Source of the DNA: Lachnospiraceae bacterium
GTDB lineage: Bacteria > Bacillota > Clostridia > Lachnospirales > Lachnospiraceae
Length of the DNA: 64,000 nucleotides
Assembly (NCBI GenBank): GCA_902363675.1
Contig: CABJAV010000003.1
Span: 62,001 to 126,000, forward strand
Reading direction: 5' to 3'
Part shown: one piece after another, positions 8,605-17,966 of the stretch
Layout: every line of letters starts with the position of its first letter
Position numbering within the stretch: the stretch's first letter is position 1
Notes under the pieces: generated by a model
Databases searched by the model: none
Told to the model about the DNA's origin: nothing
Seen by the model: only the letters and a program-made list of their open reading frames with translations
Made by a program: the position numbers and the translations under genes

Positions 8605-11442
8605 CTATTTCTTTAAATATGGTTTTAAGAACTGTCCCGTATAAGACTCCGGGACTTCACAGATTTCCTCCGGCGTACCTTGCGCAATCACTGTTCCGCC
8701 TCCATCTCCGCCTTCCGGTCCCATATCAATAATATAGTCTGCCGTCTTGATCACATCCAAATTGTGTTCAATGACAACCACCGTATTTCCGCCCTCTGAT
8801 AATTTGCGAAGGATTTCCACGAGCTTGTGAACATCCGCAAAATGCAGACCGGTTGTCGGCTCATCAAGCACATAAATGGTCTTTCCTGTGCTCCGCTTAC
8901 TCAGTTCCGTAGCAAGCTTGATTCTCTGCGCCTCTCCTCCGGACAGTTCCGTGGAAGGCTGGCCAAGCTTGATATAAGAAAGTCCCACATCGTACAATGT
9001 CTGTATTTTTCTCTGGATTGTCGGAACATTTTTGAAAAATTCCAGTGCCTCTTCCACGGTCATATCCAGCACATCGTAAATACTCTTCCCTTTATATTTC
9101 ACTTCCAGTGTTTCACGATTGTAACGCTTTCCACCACATACTTCACACGGCACATAAACATCCGGAAGAAAATGCATCTCAATCTTGATAATGCCGTCAC
9201 CGCTACAGGCCTCGCACCTTCCGCCTTTTACATTAAAGCTGAAACGTCCCTTCTTATAGCCTCTGGCTTTCGCGTCTGCTGTGGCTGCAAAAAGATCACG
9301 GATCATATCAAACACACCGGTATAAGTTGCCGGATTCGAACGTGGCGTACGTCCAATTGGTGACTGATCGATATCAATGATTTTGTCCAGCTGTTCAACT
9401 CCAAGTATATCATCATGCTCGCCCGGCACACATCGTGCACGGTTCAATGTTCTCGCCAGATGCTTATAGAGGATTTCATTTGTGAGGGAACTCTTTCCCG
9501 AACCGGATACACCAGTAATACAGGTCATGATACCAAGAGGAATGTCCACATCAATATTTTTCAGGTTATTCTCCCTTGCACCTTTTATCGTAAGAAATCC
9601 CGTCGGTTTCCGGCGTTCCTCCGGTACCGGAATTTTGATGCGTCCACTGAGGTATGCACCAGTAATGGATTTCTTGCATTTCATAATATCTGCGGCTGTA
9701 CCTGCTGCCACAACTTCTCCACCATGTACGCCCGCTGCCGGTCCGATATCCACAATATAATCAGCAGCCCGCATGGTGTCTTCATCATGTTCAACAACAA
9801 TCAGTGTATTTCCCAGATCTTTCAGATTCATCAACGCCCGCAAAAGCTTATCATTGTCTCTCTGATGCAGACCGATACTCGGCTCGTCAAGAATATAGGC
9901 AACACCCACCAGTCCGGAACCGATCTGGGTTGCCAGACGAATTCTTTGCGCTTCTCCACCGGATAACGTACCTGTCGCACGTGTCAGAGTCAGATATTCC
10001 AATCCAACTTCTTTCAAAAATCCAACTCTTGCACGAATTTCTTTTAAAATCTGATCCCCGATAAAATGCTGCTGTTGTGTCAATTCCATTCCATCCAGGA
10101 AGACGCACAGATCCTTTACCGCCATGTTGGTCATCTCATAAATATTTTTATCTGCAACAGTAACTGCAAGGGAACTCTGCTTCAAACGCTGTCCATGGCA
10201 GGATGCACAAGGCGTAATACGCATAAACTGCTCATACTCCTGCTTCATGGTATCAGAGCCGGTCTCCCGGTAACGACGCTCCACATTTTTAATCAGTCCT
10301 TCCCAGTTGAGATCATACACGCCTTCTCCACGCTGTCCCTTATAATGTACCTTGAGAATTCTTCCATCCCCGCCATGAATCAGCATATGACGGATTTCTT
10401 TTGGCAGGTCACAATACGGCGTATCCAGAGAAAAACCATATCCTTCGGACAGTGCCCGTAACGTGGCATAGGTGTAGCTGGACGGATCCGTACAGGACTG
10501 CCAGCCCATCACCTGAATCGCTCCTTCGGAAATGGAAAGCTTCTTATCTGGAATCATCAGATTCTCATCAAACTCCATCTTATAACCAAGTCCATAACAG
10601 GTCGGGCAGGCTCCGAACGGATTATTGAAAGAAAAGCTTCGCGGCTCCACCTCGTCAATACTGATTCCACAATCCGGGCAGGCGAAATTCTGGGAAAAGT
10701 TCATCGGTTCTCCATCAATCACATCCACAATGGCATTTCCCTCCGACAGATCAAACACATTCTCCAGAGAATCCGTCAGACGCTTTTCAATTCCCTCTTT
10801 GATCACAAGCCGGTCCACCACGATATCAATATTGTGCTTGATATTTTTGTCCATCGGAATCGTCTCAGACAATTCATACATATTTCCGTCTACGATCACG
10901 CGGACATAACCGCTTTTCTTGGCCTTTTCAAACAGCTTCTGATGTTCTCCCTTGCGACCTCGGACAACCGGTGCCAGAATCTGTATCCTTGTGCGTTCCG
11001 GCAGTTTCATTACCGCATCTACCATCTGATCGATCGTCTGTTTTTCAATTGCACGGCCACATTTCGGACAATGTGGAATACCAATACGTGCATACAGGAG
11101 ACGGAAGTAATCATATATTTCAGTCACAGTTCCGACCGTAGAACGTGGGTTACGGTTGGTCGATTTCTGGTCGATGGATATTGCCGGCGGGAGTCCTTCG
11201 ATCGATTCCACGTTTGGCTTTTCCATCTGTCCAAGGAATTGTCTTGCATAGGAAGACAGCGATTCCATATAGCGTCTCTGTCCCTCTGCATAAATCGTGT
11301 CAAAAGCAAGCGAAGATTTTCCGGAACCGGACAATCCGGTCAGTACCACAAATTCGTCTCTTGGAATATCAATATCAATTGCTTTCAGGTTGTGCTCATT
11401 GGCACCTCGTATTTTTATATATTTTCTTTGCTTTTTTGGCAT
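8605..11442 (-). CDS. uvrA: Excinuclease ABC subunit A
   Basis: This is the damage-sensing ATPase of nucleotide excision repair, 945 residues, the usual size. It has two ABC modules: Walker [15 protein letters not shown] near residue 35 and [14 protein letters not shown] near 640, each with a signature SGGEAQRI. Zinc-binding cysteine pairs are visible (CPKCG, CPDCG with CPTC, and CEAC with CEVCGG). The start [10 protein letters not shown] has AAGGAG at the right distance. It follows uvrB by 35 bases, so both subunits come from one transcript. Confidence 0.98.
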   Translation of the reverse strand: MPKKQRKYIKIRGANEHNLKAIDIDIPRDEFVVLTGLSGSGKSSLAFDTIYAEGQRRYMESLSSYARQFLGQMEKPNVESIEGLPPAISIDQKSTNRNPRSTVGTVTEIYDYFRLLYARIGIPHCPKCGRAIEKQTIDQMVDAVMKLPERTRIQILAPVVRGRKGEHQKLFEKAKKSGYVRVIVDGNMYELSETIPMDKNIKHNIDIVVDRLVIKEGIEKRLTDSLENVFDLSEGNAIVDVIDGEPMNFSQNFACPDCGISIDEVEPRSFSFNNPFGACPTCYGLGYKMEFDENLMIPDKKLSISEGAIQVMGWQSCTDPSSYTYATLRALSEGYGFSLDTPYCDLPKEIRHMLIHGGDGRILKVHYKGQRGEGVYDLNWEGLIKNVERRYRETGSDTMKQEYEQFMRITPCASCHGQRLKQSSLAVTVADKNIYEMTNMAVKDLCVFLDGMELTQQQHFIGDQILKEIRARVGFLKEVGLEYLTLTRATGTLSGGEAQRIRLATQIGSGLVGVAYILDEPSIGLHQRDNDKLLRALMNLKDLGNTLIVVEHDEDTMRAADYIVDIGPAAGVHGGEVVAAGTAADIMKCKKSITGAYLSGRIKIPVPEERRKPTGFLTIKGARENNLKNIDVDIPLGIMTCITGVSGSGKSSLTNEILYKHLARTLNRARCVPGEHDDILGVEQLDKIIDIDQSPIGRTPRSNPATYTGVFDMIRDLFAATADAKARGYKKGRFSFNVKGGRCEACSGDGIIKIEMHFLPDVYVPCEVCGGKRYNRETLEVKYKGKSIYDVLDMTVEEALEFFKNVPTIQRKIQTLYDVGLSYIKLGQPSTELSGGEAQRIKLATELSKRSTGKTIYVLDEPTTGLHFADVHKLVEILRKLSEGGNTVVVIEHNLDVIKTADYIIDMGPEGGDGGGTVIAQGTPEEICEVPESYTGQFLKPYLKK

Positions 11443-11477
11443 TGTAGTTCTCCTTATCAATCATAACAAAGTTATGA

Positions 11478-13463
11478 TCAGTCAATCTCTCTGAGCATAT
11501 TCTTCAATGTTACCATCTTGTCACGGTATTCTGCGGCAGCTTCAAAATTCAGCTCTGCAGCCGCTTTCTTCATCTTCTTCTGAATATCTCCAATAAGTTT
11601 TTCCAGTTCTTTGCGGCTCATGGATTCCGGATCCTTGTCGAATTCCATCTCCTCCGCAGCAACCTTTTTCGATATTGCAATGAGATCACGTACCGATTTC
11701 TGAATCGTTGTCGGTGTGATTCCGTGTTCCTCATTGTACTGTTGCTGAACTTCGCGCCGGCGTTTTGTCTCGTCGATTGCCACGCGCATGGAATCCGTAA
11801 TTTTATCCGCATACATGATCACATGTCCCTCGCTGTTTCGCGCCGCACGACCAATTGTCTGAATCAGCGAAGTCTCCGAACGCAAAAATCCTTCTTTGTC
11901 TGCATCAAGAATTGCGACCAGTGTAATTTCCGGTATATCCAGTCCCTCTCGCAACAGGTTGATACCGACAAGCACATCGAATACATCCAGACGCAGATCA
12001 CGGATAATTTCCGCACGTTCCAATGTATCAATATCGGAGTGCAAATACTTTACGCGGATTCCCAGTTCTCCCATATACTGTGTCAAATCCTCAGCCATAC
12101 GTTTAGTCAATGTCGTGATCAGCACTTTGTGGTGATTCTTTGTTTCTTTATTTACTTCACCGATCAGATCATCAATCTGTCCTTCTACCGGCCGCACGGA
12201 AATCTCCGGATCTAAAAGTCCTGTCGGTCGAATGATCTGTTCTACCCGCAGAAGTTCGTGTTCCTGTTCATACACATTCGGTGTGGCCGAAACAAACAGC
12301 ATCTGATCAATCTTACTTTCAAATTCTTCAAAGTTAAGCGGACGGTTGTCCAATGCCGACGGAAGACGGAATCCATAATCCACAAGGGTTGTCTTTCTCG
12401 AACGGTCGCCTGCATACATGCCTCTGACCTGTGGAATCGTGATATGTGACTCATCCACAATAATCAGAAAGTCATCCGGAAAATAGTCAATTAACGTCTC
12501 TGGCATCTCCCCCTCGGCACGTCCGGCAAGATGACGCGAATAGTTCTCAATTCCACTGCAGAATCCGGTTTCTTTCATCATCTCTATATCAAAATTTGTC
12601 CGCTCCGCGATGCGCTGTGCTTCGAGAAGTTTATCTTCACCTTTAAAATACTTCACCCGTTCCTCGAGCTCCGCTTCAATGCGGTCACATGCCGCGTTCA
12701 TTTTCTCCTGCGGAACCACATAATGCGATGCCGGGAAAATTGCAATATGCTGCAGAAGACATTTAATCTCCCCTGTCAGAACATCTACCTCGGTAATCCG
12801 GTCAATCTCATCGCCAAAAAACTCCACGCGCACTGCCGTATCGGTATTGTTTGCCGGAAAAATTTCCAAAACATCTCCATGCACCCGGAAAGTACCGCGC
12901 TTGAAATCCATCTCATTACGCGTATACTGCATATCGATCAATCCCTTGATCACATCGTCCCTGTCAATCTCCATACCAGGGCGCAGGGAAACCATCATAT
13001 TCATATAGTCATCCGGACTACCAATTCCATAAATGCAGGATACCGATGCGACAATGATAACATCTTTTCGCTCCGCCAAAGCAGCCGTCGCCGAAAGACG
13101 CAGCTTGTCAATCTCATCATTAATCGAAGAATCCTTTGCTATATAGGTGTCCGACTGTGGCACATATGCCTCCGGCTGGTAATAATCGTAATAGGATACA
13201 AAATATTCTACCGCATTTTCCGGAAAAAATTCTTTCATCTCGCCATACAGCTGTCCCGCAAGTGTTTTATTATGGGAAATAATCAGCGTCGGTTTGTTCA
13301 ATGCCTGAATTACATTCGCCATCGTAAATGTCTTACCGGAACCGGTAACGCCAAGCAATGTCTCAAACTGATTGCCCTCTTTAAAACCTTTTACTAATTT
13401 TTCAATTGCCTGCGGCTGATCGCCGGTCGGCTCATACTTACTGTGCAAAACGAAATGATCCAT
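11478..13463 (-). CDS. uvrB: Excinuclease ABC subunit B
   Basis: This helicase-like subunit verifies DNA damage handed over by UvrA and recruits UvrC. It is 661 residues, with Walker [11 protein letters not shown], the DNA-clamping beta-hairpin [12 protein letters not shown], the helicase motif [13 protein letters not shown] and a C-terminal UVR motif ([20 protein letters not shown]). The start [10 protein letters not shown] is preceded by AGGAGAGC; ten codons upstream there is an unlikely alternative. Confidence 0.98.
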   Translation of the reverse strand: MDHFVLHSKYEPTGDQPQAIEKLVKGFKEGNQFETLLGVTGSGKTFTMANVIQALNKPTLIISHNKTLAGQLYGEMKEFFPENAVEYFVSYYDYYQPEAYVPQSDTYIAKDSSINDEIDKLRLSATAALAERKDVIIVASVSCIYGIGSPDDYMNMMVSLRPGMEIDRDDVIKGLIDMQYTRNEMDFKRGTFRVHGDVLEIFPANNTDTAVRVEFFGDEIDRITEVDVLTGEIKCLLQHIAIFPASHYVVPQEKMNAACDRIEAELEERVKYFKGEDKLLEAQRIAERTNFDIEMMKETGFCSGIENYSRHLAGRAEGEMPETLIDYFPDDFLIIVDESHITIPQVRGMYAGDRSRKTTLVDYGFRLPSALDNRPLNFEEFESKIDQMLFVSATPNVYEQEHELLRVEQIIRPTGLLDPEISVRPVEGQIDDLIGEVNKETKNHHKVLITTLTKRMAEDLTQYMGELGIRVKYLHSDIDTLERAEIIRDLRLDVFDVLVGINLLREGLDIPEITLVAILDADKEGFLRSETSLIQTIGRAARNSEGHVIMYADKITDSMRVAIDETKRRREVQQQYNEEHGITPTTIQKSVRDLIAISKKVAAEEMEFDKDPESMSRKELEKLIGDIQKKMKKAAAELNFEAAAEYRDKMVTLKNMLREID

Positions 13464-13523
13464 ATATGCTCTCCTGCTATTATCGACTTCCACTTTATCT
13501 TTCCCTTGATTATAGCAAAGTAT

Positions 13524-13564
13524 AAAAAAAAAGTACAGAACAAAATCGAACTTTTGTTCTGTAC
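13524..13564 (-). terminator. Strong terminator upstream of uvrB
   Basis: A perfect 13-bp stem (GTACAGAACAAAA with TTTTGTTCTGTAC, 6-base loop) is followed by nine T on the minus strand. It ends the transcript of the Ig-like protein gene before uvrB begins. Confidence 0.95.
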
Positions 13565-13612
13565 CTGTTTATCCATTATAATAGCTCCACGCATGAAATT
13601 AAGCGAATATAT

Positions 13613-14188
13613 TTACCACCATAAAAGACATGCAACCACCTTTTTCCCTTTATCATAATAAAAGGTCTTGTTATATGATCGTCCGCTTTCCGCTTCATAG
13701 TAGTATGTATGCGTATAAACAATCGGTGTACTCGTTTCAATGGAAGATGCGAATCTATCCTGACTATCAATTGCTTCAAAATTAGAATTATCGCCATATT
13801 TTGCAATTACCTGCTTGTAGGTACTTCCCTCTTCACAGAAATTGAAATCGTCCGCCTTCATGTCCTCTACCACACTAATATTACATGTATATTTCTTCTT
13901 GTTATAAGTTGCAGTAATCTTAGTCGATCCAACGCCTACCGCAACAATTTTTCCTTTTGCATTAACTTTAGCGACCTTTTTATTTGCTGTTTTCCATTTT
14001 ACCTTTGATGCTTTGGCACCTTTCAAAGTATTTGTGAATTCCCAACCGGTTGCTAATGTCTGCCGCTTTACAACCAAACCGACAGTTGCAGCCTCCGCCA
14101 CAATTGTATCATTTAATTGAGGAATTACCTCAACTGCCGATAAGGATAATGTAACTGCCATTACAAAAGCCAAAATTTTTCTTTTCAC
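13613..14188 (-). CDS. Secreted protein with a bacterial Ig-like (BIG2) domain
   Basis: This 191-residue protein starts with a classical signal peptide (MKRKILAFVMAVTLSLSAV, then ...VAEAA). An Ig-like group 2 segment follows at about 50-110 (KVKWKTANKKVAKVNAKGKI, then VGSTKITATYNKKKYTCNISV). The C-terminal 80 residues contain YKQVIAKYGDNSNFEAID and a Tyr-rich strand, a pattern seen in SmpA/OmlA-like small modules. The start codon is GTG and the GGAGG sits only one base before it, an unusual spacing that may lower translation. Function unknown; probably cell-surface or secreted. Confidence 0.75.
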   Translation of the reverse strand: MKRKILAFVMAVTLSLSAVEVIPQLNDTIVAEAATVGLVVKRQTLATGWEFTNTLKGAKASKVKWKTANKKVAKVNAKGKIVAVGVGSTKITATYNKKKYTCNISVVEDMKADDFNFCEEGSTYKQVIAKYGDNSNFEAIDSQDRFASSIETSTPIVYTHTYYYEAESGRSYNKTFYYDKGKKVVACLLWW

Positions 14189-14231
14189 TCCTCCATTATC
14201 TGTTGTCTAACTGTTTCTAACATGTTACTTT

Positions 14232-14260
14232 ATATAATACACGTTTTTTTCTCCGTGCAA
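14232..14260 (-). promoter_or_regulatory. Probable promoter for the Ig-like protein gene
   Basis: On the minus strand TTGCAC and TTATAT are 17 bases apart, about 45 bases before the GTG start. Confidence 0.5.
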
Positions 14261-14285
14261 TACAAATTTAATGTTTTCCACACGT

Positions 14286-15455
14286 TTACTTACGAAAACT
14301 GTAATATGCACCGGTTTCTTTCATTCCACCCCTGCATTCCGCGAGTTCGCTGACCGTCACAAGCTGGTATCCCCGTCTTACAAGTTCCGGAATGATCGTC
14401 TCGGACGCAGTTGCGGTTGCACTGTAGAGATCATGCATCAGCACAATATCTCCATCTTTGACACGATTTAACACAGCACGTCTGGTACTGTCTGCATTGC
14501 GTGTTTTCCAATCAAGTGTATCAACCGACCATATGATAGACGGCATTCCAACCCATTTCTTTATATTGGTGTTCGTTGCACCTCCGGTCGGCCGCATGAT
14601 AACCGGTTTCTCCCCGATTGCCTTCTTTACCTCTTTGTTCGTCTTACTGATCTGACGCTTTACCTCGGTCTCACTAAGGTTCGGCAGCGATTTATGCTCA
14701 TATGTATGATTTCCGATCTCGCACCCCATATCATATGCCTTCTTTACGGTATCGGAATACATCGGTACACGATTTCCCACGACAAAAAATGTGGCAACCG
14801 AATTATTTTCCTTAAGTGTCTTTAAAATGCGTGGTGTATAGATTGACGGTCCATCATCATAAGTCAAAGCAACCATCTTCTTATTTTTGTCGATTTTTCG
14901 CAGTAAAACGCCTTTTTCACTAAAATAGCATAAATAGTGGGATATTGTTTTCTTTCCGGTTACCATTTTACCGTTTTTCGGAGAAAAATAATATTTTTTC
15001 CCATTGATCGTGCGCCATCCGGTCTTGCGCTTTCCGTTAACCGAAAAATAGTAGGTTGCCTTGCCGACTTTTCGTTTTCCAACATAGGCTTTCCCGCTTT
15101 TGCCGAAATAATACTTACTTCCGCTTACGGCCTTCCATGTATTTTTAATCTTAACGCCATCCTTATAGTAAAACAAATTACCGTTCTCATCACGAATCAG
15201 CCCCTGCAATACCGGCTGTGGTTCCACCGTATCAGGCTCATCCGCGCCCGGATTCTCGTTATCCGGCATTGCTGTATCCGTATTTTCACAATCGGAATCT
15301 TTGACATCCGAAATCACCGGATCTGTGTGATTCTCTCCTCCCGCTTCGGCAGCACGGACTGTCTCCGAAGCCGCACTGCTGACCGTTTCAAGCGGACTGA
15401 TCAGTGTCAACGCCAATACCAATACTATAACCAATCTCTGCATGATTTTTCTCAT
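14286..15455 (-). CDS. Secreted polysaccharide deacetylase with cell-wall-binding repeats
   Basis: The 389-residue protein has a signal peptide, an acidic linker (DSDCENTDTAMPDNENPG), then three to four aromatic/glycine repeats of the choline/glucan-binding type (FYYKDGVKIKNTWK, KYYFGKSGKAYVGK, YYFSVNGKRKTGW, KYYFSPKNGKMVTGK) at about 90-190. A NodB deacetylase domain follows: the metal-binding Asp in TYDDGPS, the His pair in EIGNHTYEH, and DTLDWKTR and IVLMHDL. It probably removes acetyl groups from wall glycans while attached through the repeats. The start is the second ATG because GGGGGATGCGT precedes it. Confidence 0.9.
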   Translation of the reverse strand: MRKIMQRLVIVLVLALTLISPLETVSSAASETVRAAEAGGENHTDPVISDVKDSDCENTDTAMPDNENPGADEPDTVEPQPVLQGLIRDENGNLFYYKDGVKIKNTWKAVSGSKYYFGKSGKAYVGKRKVGKATYYFSVNGKRKTGWRTINGKKYYFSPKNGKMVTGKKTISHYLCYFSEKGVLLRKIDKNKKMVALTYDDGPSIYTPRILKTLKENNSVATFFVVGNRVPMYSDTVKKAYDMGCEIGNHTYEHKSLPNLSETEVKRQISKTNKEVKKAIGEKPVIMRPTGGATNTNIKKWVGMPSIIWSVDTLDWKTRNADSTRRAVLNRVKDGDIVLMHDLYSATATASETIIPELVRRGYQLVTVSELAECRGGMKETGAYYSFRK

Positions 15456-15486
15456 ACGCATCCCCCTGTTCCACCTCTGTTTTGCC

Positions 15487-15548
15487 TGACCGAAATGATA
15501 CTTATCTTCTGTCGGTCAGATGGTTCGGTGGTTTTCCTCTAACCATCT
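15487..15548 (-). repeat. Two adjacent inverted repeats upstream of the deacetylase gene
   Basis: TGACCGA/TCGGTCA (15487-15518) and AGATGGTT/AACCATCT (15518-15548) abut each other. They lie 30-90 bases before the deacetylase start and could be stem-loops of its leader or operator sites. Confidence 0.4.
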
Positions 15549-15599
15549 ATGTTCATCATACAAGAAGCGCCCCCGGAATACCATCAAGTTTTGTTAAAG

Positions 15600-15625
15600 A
15601 ATTTCTTAATATCACTTAAGAAATT
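15600..15625. repeat. Perfect inverted repeat upstream of the DUF11 gene
   Basis: AATTTCTTAA and TTAAGAAATT are perfect 10-base arms around TATCAC, about 50 bases before the DUF11 start, in the divergent control region. This is the geometry of a regulator-binding site; no T run follows. Confidence 0.5.
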
Positions 15626-15674
15626 TCATGCATATCTTATAGTGTACCCGCATATATGAAAAGGAGGAAAAATT

Positions 15675-16526
15675 ATGCCAAGATTTACAAATCAGGCTCA
15701 ATTGCGTTACGGCAATTCCGTAACAAATTCAAACATCGCTGTAGGGGAAATTCTTGAAGTACTTTCCATGACCAAGACTGCTGTACGGGACCAATATGAT
15801 CCAAACGGACCTATCACCTATGTCATCAGCATTCTGAATTCAGGCACACTCCCGATAAACGGTCTTACTCTGACCGACAACCTTGGAGCTTACGCTTCCG
15901 GGACAGCCACGCTGACTCCTCTTAACTATCTTGCTGACTCTGTAAAATATTATGTAAATGGGGTTTTGCAGACCACACCAACCGTTACCGCAGGACCGCC
16001 GCTCTCCATTACGGGAATCAATGTTCCTGCCGGAGGCAATGCGATCATTGCCTATGAAACACAGACAAATGCGTTTGCCCCTCTACAAAGTGAATCAACA
16101 ATCACAAATATCGTCACTGCGGAGGGCGGAGGAATCACTTCCATCACCGCAGAAGAAACCGTCGGTGTTGTCGCCGCTCCAATTCTTGCAATCACCAAGT
16201 CTGTCAGCCCGGTTCCGGTTACTGAAAACGGAACTCTGACCTACACGTTCCAGATTCAGAACTCCGGTAATACCGCTGCCGATGCCGCAGCCGGAATTGT
16301 TATCACTGATACTTTCACGCCTCGCCTGTCCAACCTGACTGCAACGCTGAACGGCACAGCGCTTGTTCTGAATACCGACTATACTTACGATGAAACGACC
16401 GGCGAATTTGCAACTGTCGCCGGACGTATCACCGTGCCGGCCGCAACCTTTATCACAAATCCGGCAACCGGTACGATCAGCACCGATCCCGGAGTTACCA
16501 CCCTTACCATTTCCGGAACCATTTAA
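15675..16526 (+). CDS. DUF11-type repeat protein without a signal peptide
   Basis: This 283-residue protein contains two repeats of the DUF11 (conserved repeat) type, recognised by the pattern of a lysine strand, Asn-Ser-Gly, then a (T)D strand: MTKTAVRDQYDPNGPITYVI with ILNSGTLPINGLTLTDNLG, and ITKSVSPVPVTENGTLTYTF with QNSGNTAADAAAGIVITDTF. There is no signal peptide, sorting motif or membrane segment. It starts after AAAAGGAGGAAAAATT. Codons are richer in C and G than those of neighbours. Such cytosolic-looking DUF11 proteins occur in spore-forming clostridia; a spore-surface role is only a guess. Confidence 0.8.
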   Translation: MPRFTNQAQLRYGNSVTNSNIAVGEILEVLSMTKTAVRDQYDPNGPITYVISILNSGTLPINGLTLTDNLGAYASGTATLTPLNYLADSVKYYVNGVLQTTPTVTAGPPLSITGINVPAGGNAIIAYETQTNAFAPLQSESTITNIVTAEGGGITSITAEETVGVVAAPILAITKSVSPVPVTENGTLTYTFQIQNSGNTAADAAAGIVITDTFTPRLSNLTATLNGTALVLNTDYTYDETTGEFATVAGRITVPAATFITNPATGTISTDPGVTTLTISGTI

Positions 16527-16530
16527 TAAA

Positions 16531-16624
16531 GTGTGCGCTTGCCGCACACTTTCGCGGAACACTTTCAAATCATAGGAAGGAATTTCCTATGATTTGAAAA
16601 ACAAGGGGCAGCCTGCGCTGCCCC
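16531..16624 (+). terminator. Three consecutive hairpins after the DUF11 gene
   Basis: Stem 1 is GTGTGCG/CGCACAC (16531-16549). Stem 2 is a perfect 16-bp stem with a 5-base loop (16563-16599). Stem 3 is GGGGCAGC/GCTGCCCC (16605-16624), followed at a short distance by a T-rich stretch. Together they should stop transcription and protect the DUF11 mRNA end. Confidence 0.7.
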
Positions 16625-16673
16625 ACAAATTTATTTTTGAAACGGATATATTTTTCCAAATTAGCGAAACCTC

Positions 16674-16702
16674 TTGAATTATCAGACATAAGATGATAAT
16701 AT
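16674..16702 (+). promoter_or_regulatory. Promoter of the antisense RNA
   Basis: TTGAAT and TAATAT are 17 bases apart on the plus strand, pointing toward the 3' end of the small toxin gene. Confidence 0.65.
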
Positions 16703-16708
16703 CTAATT

Positions 16709-16818
16709 AAACAGAAAGCACCCACTCCAAAGGTGGATGCTCCGAGTTTAGGCTAAAGAAATGTCCTTACGGACACCGCCTATCCTGTGGATCAGACAGG
16801 ATAGGCACTTTTATTTTC
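16709..16818 (+). ncRNA. Candidate antisense RNA antitoxin (type I system)
   Basis: A roughly 110-base RNA is predicted from the promoter at 16674-16702 to a plus-strand terminator (GCCTATCCTG/CAGGATAGGC, 16778-16806, then ACTTTTATTTT). It is fully complementary to the 3' untranslated region and last codons of the toxin mRNA on the other strand. The toxin's own terminator (GCACCCAC/GTGGATGC region, 16709-16740) lies inside it. Convergent overlapping 3' ends are typical of the txpA/ratA and bsrG/SR4 arrangements. The RNA is inferred, not shown. Confidence 0.65.
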
Positions 16819-16927
16819 GCTTGTTTCTCTTATCGAGAAAGGCAAGCAACGCTACAATCAAGCTACCAAAGGACATCAGCAAAGCTAATATCCCAATGAA
16901 AATCGAAATGATCTCATAAGCTGTCAT
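16811..16927 (-). CDS. Small holin-like type I toxin, 38 residues
   Basis: The peptide begins MTAYEIISIFIGILALLMSF and continues through a single hydrophobic helix (to LIVALLAFL) into a basic tail DKRNKRK. This is the layout of the putative holin-like toxin (Fst/TxpA/BsrG-like) family: a short N-terminus, one membrane helix and a charged C-terminus. The ribosome site AAGGGAGGTGG is very strong. It would insert in the membrane if over-produced. An antisense RNA candidate covers its 3' end. Confidence 0.82.
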   Translation of the reverse strand: MTAYEIISIFIGILALLMSFGSLIVALLAFLDKRNKRK

Positions 16928-17099
16928 CGGCGCCACCTCCCTTCCTATGTATTCCGGTAAACCGGTATCATAAACTCGGGAGGCTACCTCTACGCTTCGC
17001 TCCGGTCGGCGCTAAACAAGCGTCCCCCGGACGCTTAACGCCCTGTCATGGGTACTTTCCTTAAGCAATATTCTAACATACACATACTAAACATTGCAA
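16928..17099 (-). promoter_or_regulatory. Promoter and long structured leader of the toxin gene
   Basis: On the minus strand TTGCAA (17094-17099) and TAGAAT (17070-17075) are 18 bases apart, giving a leader of about 136 bases. The leader holds a stem (AAGCGTCC/GGACGCTT within 17009-17041) and a CCTCCC segment (complement of 16978-16983) that can pair with the toxin ribosome site GGGAGG (complement of 16936-16941). Such sequestration would delay translation. Confidence 0.6.
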
Positions 17100-17129
17100 T
17101 AAAAGTCTATTTTTGTTTCAACAATTCAT

Positions 17130-17282
17130 TTAATATATTTTTATACTGTGTCCTCCTGGCACTTCAAATGTGTCTCTTTCTTTATGCTTACAAAATACCC
17201 ATTTTCCATTACTCTGTGAAATAATTACCGCAAATTTCAACAATGAATCGTCTATTGAATCATAAAATTTCACTTCCAACAT
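17130..17282 (-). pseudogene. Truncated Nudix hydrolase (50 residues)
   Basis: A 50-residue frame starts after GGAGGAAGAAGAAT and reads KFAVIISQSNGKWVFCKHKE then FEVPGGH, which is the normal beginning of a Nudix domain up to the first glycines of the Nudix box. It then ends SIKIY and stops. The remainder of the box (REUxEE) is missing and I do not find it in other frames downstream, so this is a 3'-truncated gene. It follows the intact Nudix gene at 17313. Confidence 0.7.
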
Positions 17283-17312
17283 ATTCTTCTTCCTCCACTG
17301 AAATCTCTATAA

Positions 17313-17795
17313 TTATATTTGCCTTGAAACAAAGTGTACAATTTCTTTCCCCGGCTCAAGAATATATGATATCAACTCCAAAGGATATACCTTAGTACCT
17401 TTCTTTAAATCCTCTAGCGGAACCCAACAGAAATCTAAATCAATTCTCTCATTATCCAGCTCATCATATCCATGAAATACTCCATCCAAAGGAATACCAT
17501 CATCTACTAAGTGAACATTATAATAAAGGCAAATCTGATGGCATGGTCTCTTACCCCATGGAAAATATATTTCACCAATTGCCAGTAAATTATCTACCTC
17601 AATCTTAGCATGAATCTCTTCTTCAAATTCTCTTTTTAGCGTTTCCATACTTGTTTCCATCGCTACTACATGTCCGCCAATAATTGCATAATCATCATTT
17701 TTCGGACGCTGTAATAAAATTTTTCCATTGTGTGTCAATATGCCACCAACCCTATACGAAAATACGAAATCATCATTCTTAAATAAAATATCCAC
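17313..17795 (-). CDS. Nudix hydrolase
   Basis: This 160-residue protein has a Nudix box at about residues 40-63: GHVVAMETSMETLKREFEEE, matching G-x5-E-x7-REUxEE. The following conserved Gly is His here. The strand before it (YRVGGILTHNGKILLQR) is typical of the fold. The substrate, a nucleoside diphosphate linked to some other moiety, cannot be inferred. The start is GTG with GGAGG nine bases upstream. It is followed by a truncated Nudix remnant on the same strand. Confidence 0.87.
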   Translation of the reverse strand: MDILFKNDDFVFSYRVGGILTHNGKILLQRPKNDDYAIIGGHVVAMETSMETLKREFEEEIHAKIEVDNLLAIGEIYFPWGKRPCHQICLYYNVHLVDDGIPLDGVFHGYDELDNERIDLDFCWVPLEDLKKGTKVYPLELISYILEPGKEIVHFVSRQI

Positions 17796-17892
17796 TTAAC
17801 CGCCTCCAATCATTAAATTAAAATACATATCTCATTATGCATTGCATAACTCCACCCACAAATAGAGCCAAACTAGAGCCATTTGATAAAGC

Positions 17893-17932
17893 AAATGCCG
17901 GAAACCCGCATAAATACAGGCTTTCGGCATTT
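17893..17932 (-). terminator. Terminator after the C39-like peptidase gene
   Basis: AATGCCG and CGGCATT form the outer stem, with further pairing of AAGCC/GGGTTT inside, and a T-rich tail on the minus strand. Confidence 0.6.
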
Positions 17933-17966
17933 CTGTCCGTTATTCAAACTCGCAAAGTTTTTTCGC

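Noticed and set aside
12531..13397. A 288-codon plus-strand frame opposite uvrB
   Set aside because: Antisense to strongly conserved coding sequence; no family features and no promoter.
13533..13564. The 13-bp perfect palindrome as a repeat-array or mobile-element end
   Set aside because: It is single-copy in the window and followed by nine T on the minus strand, so it is a transcription terminator.
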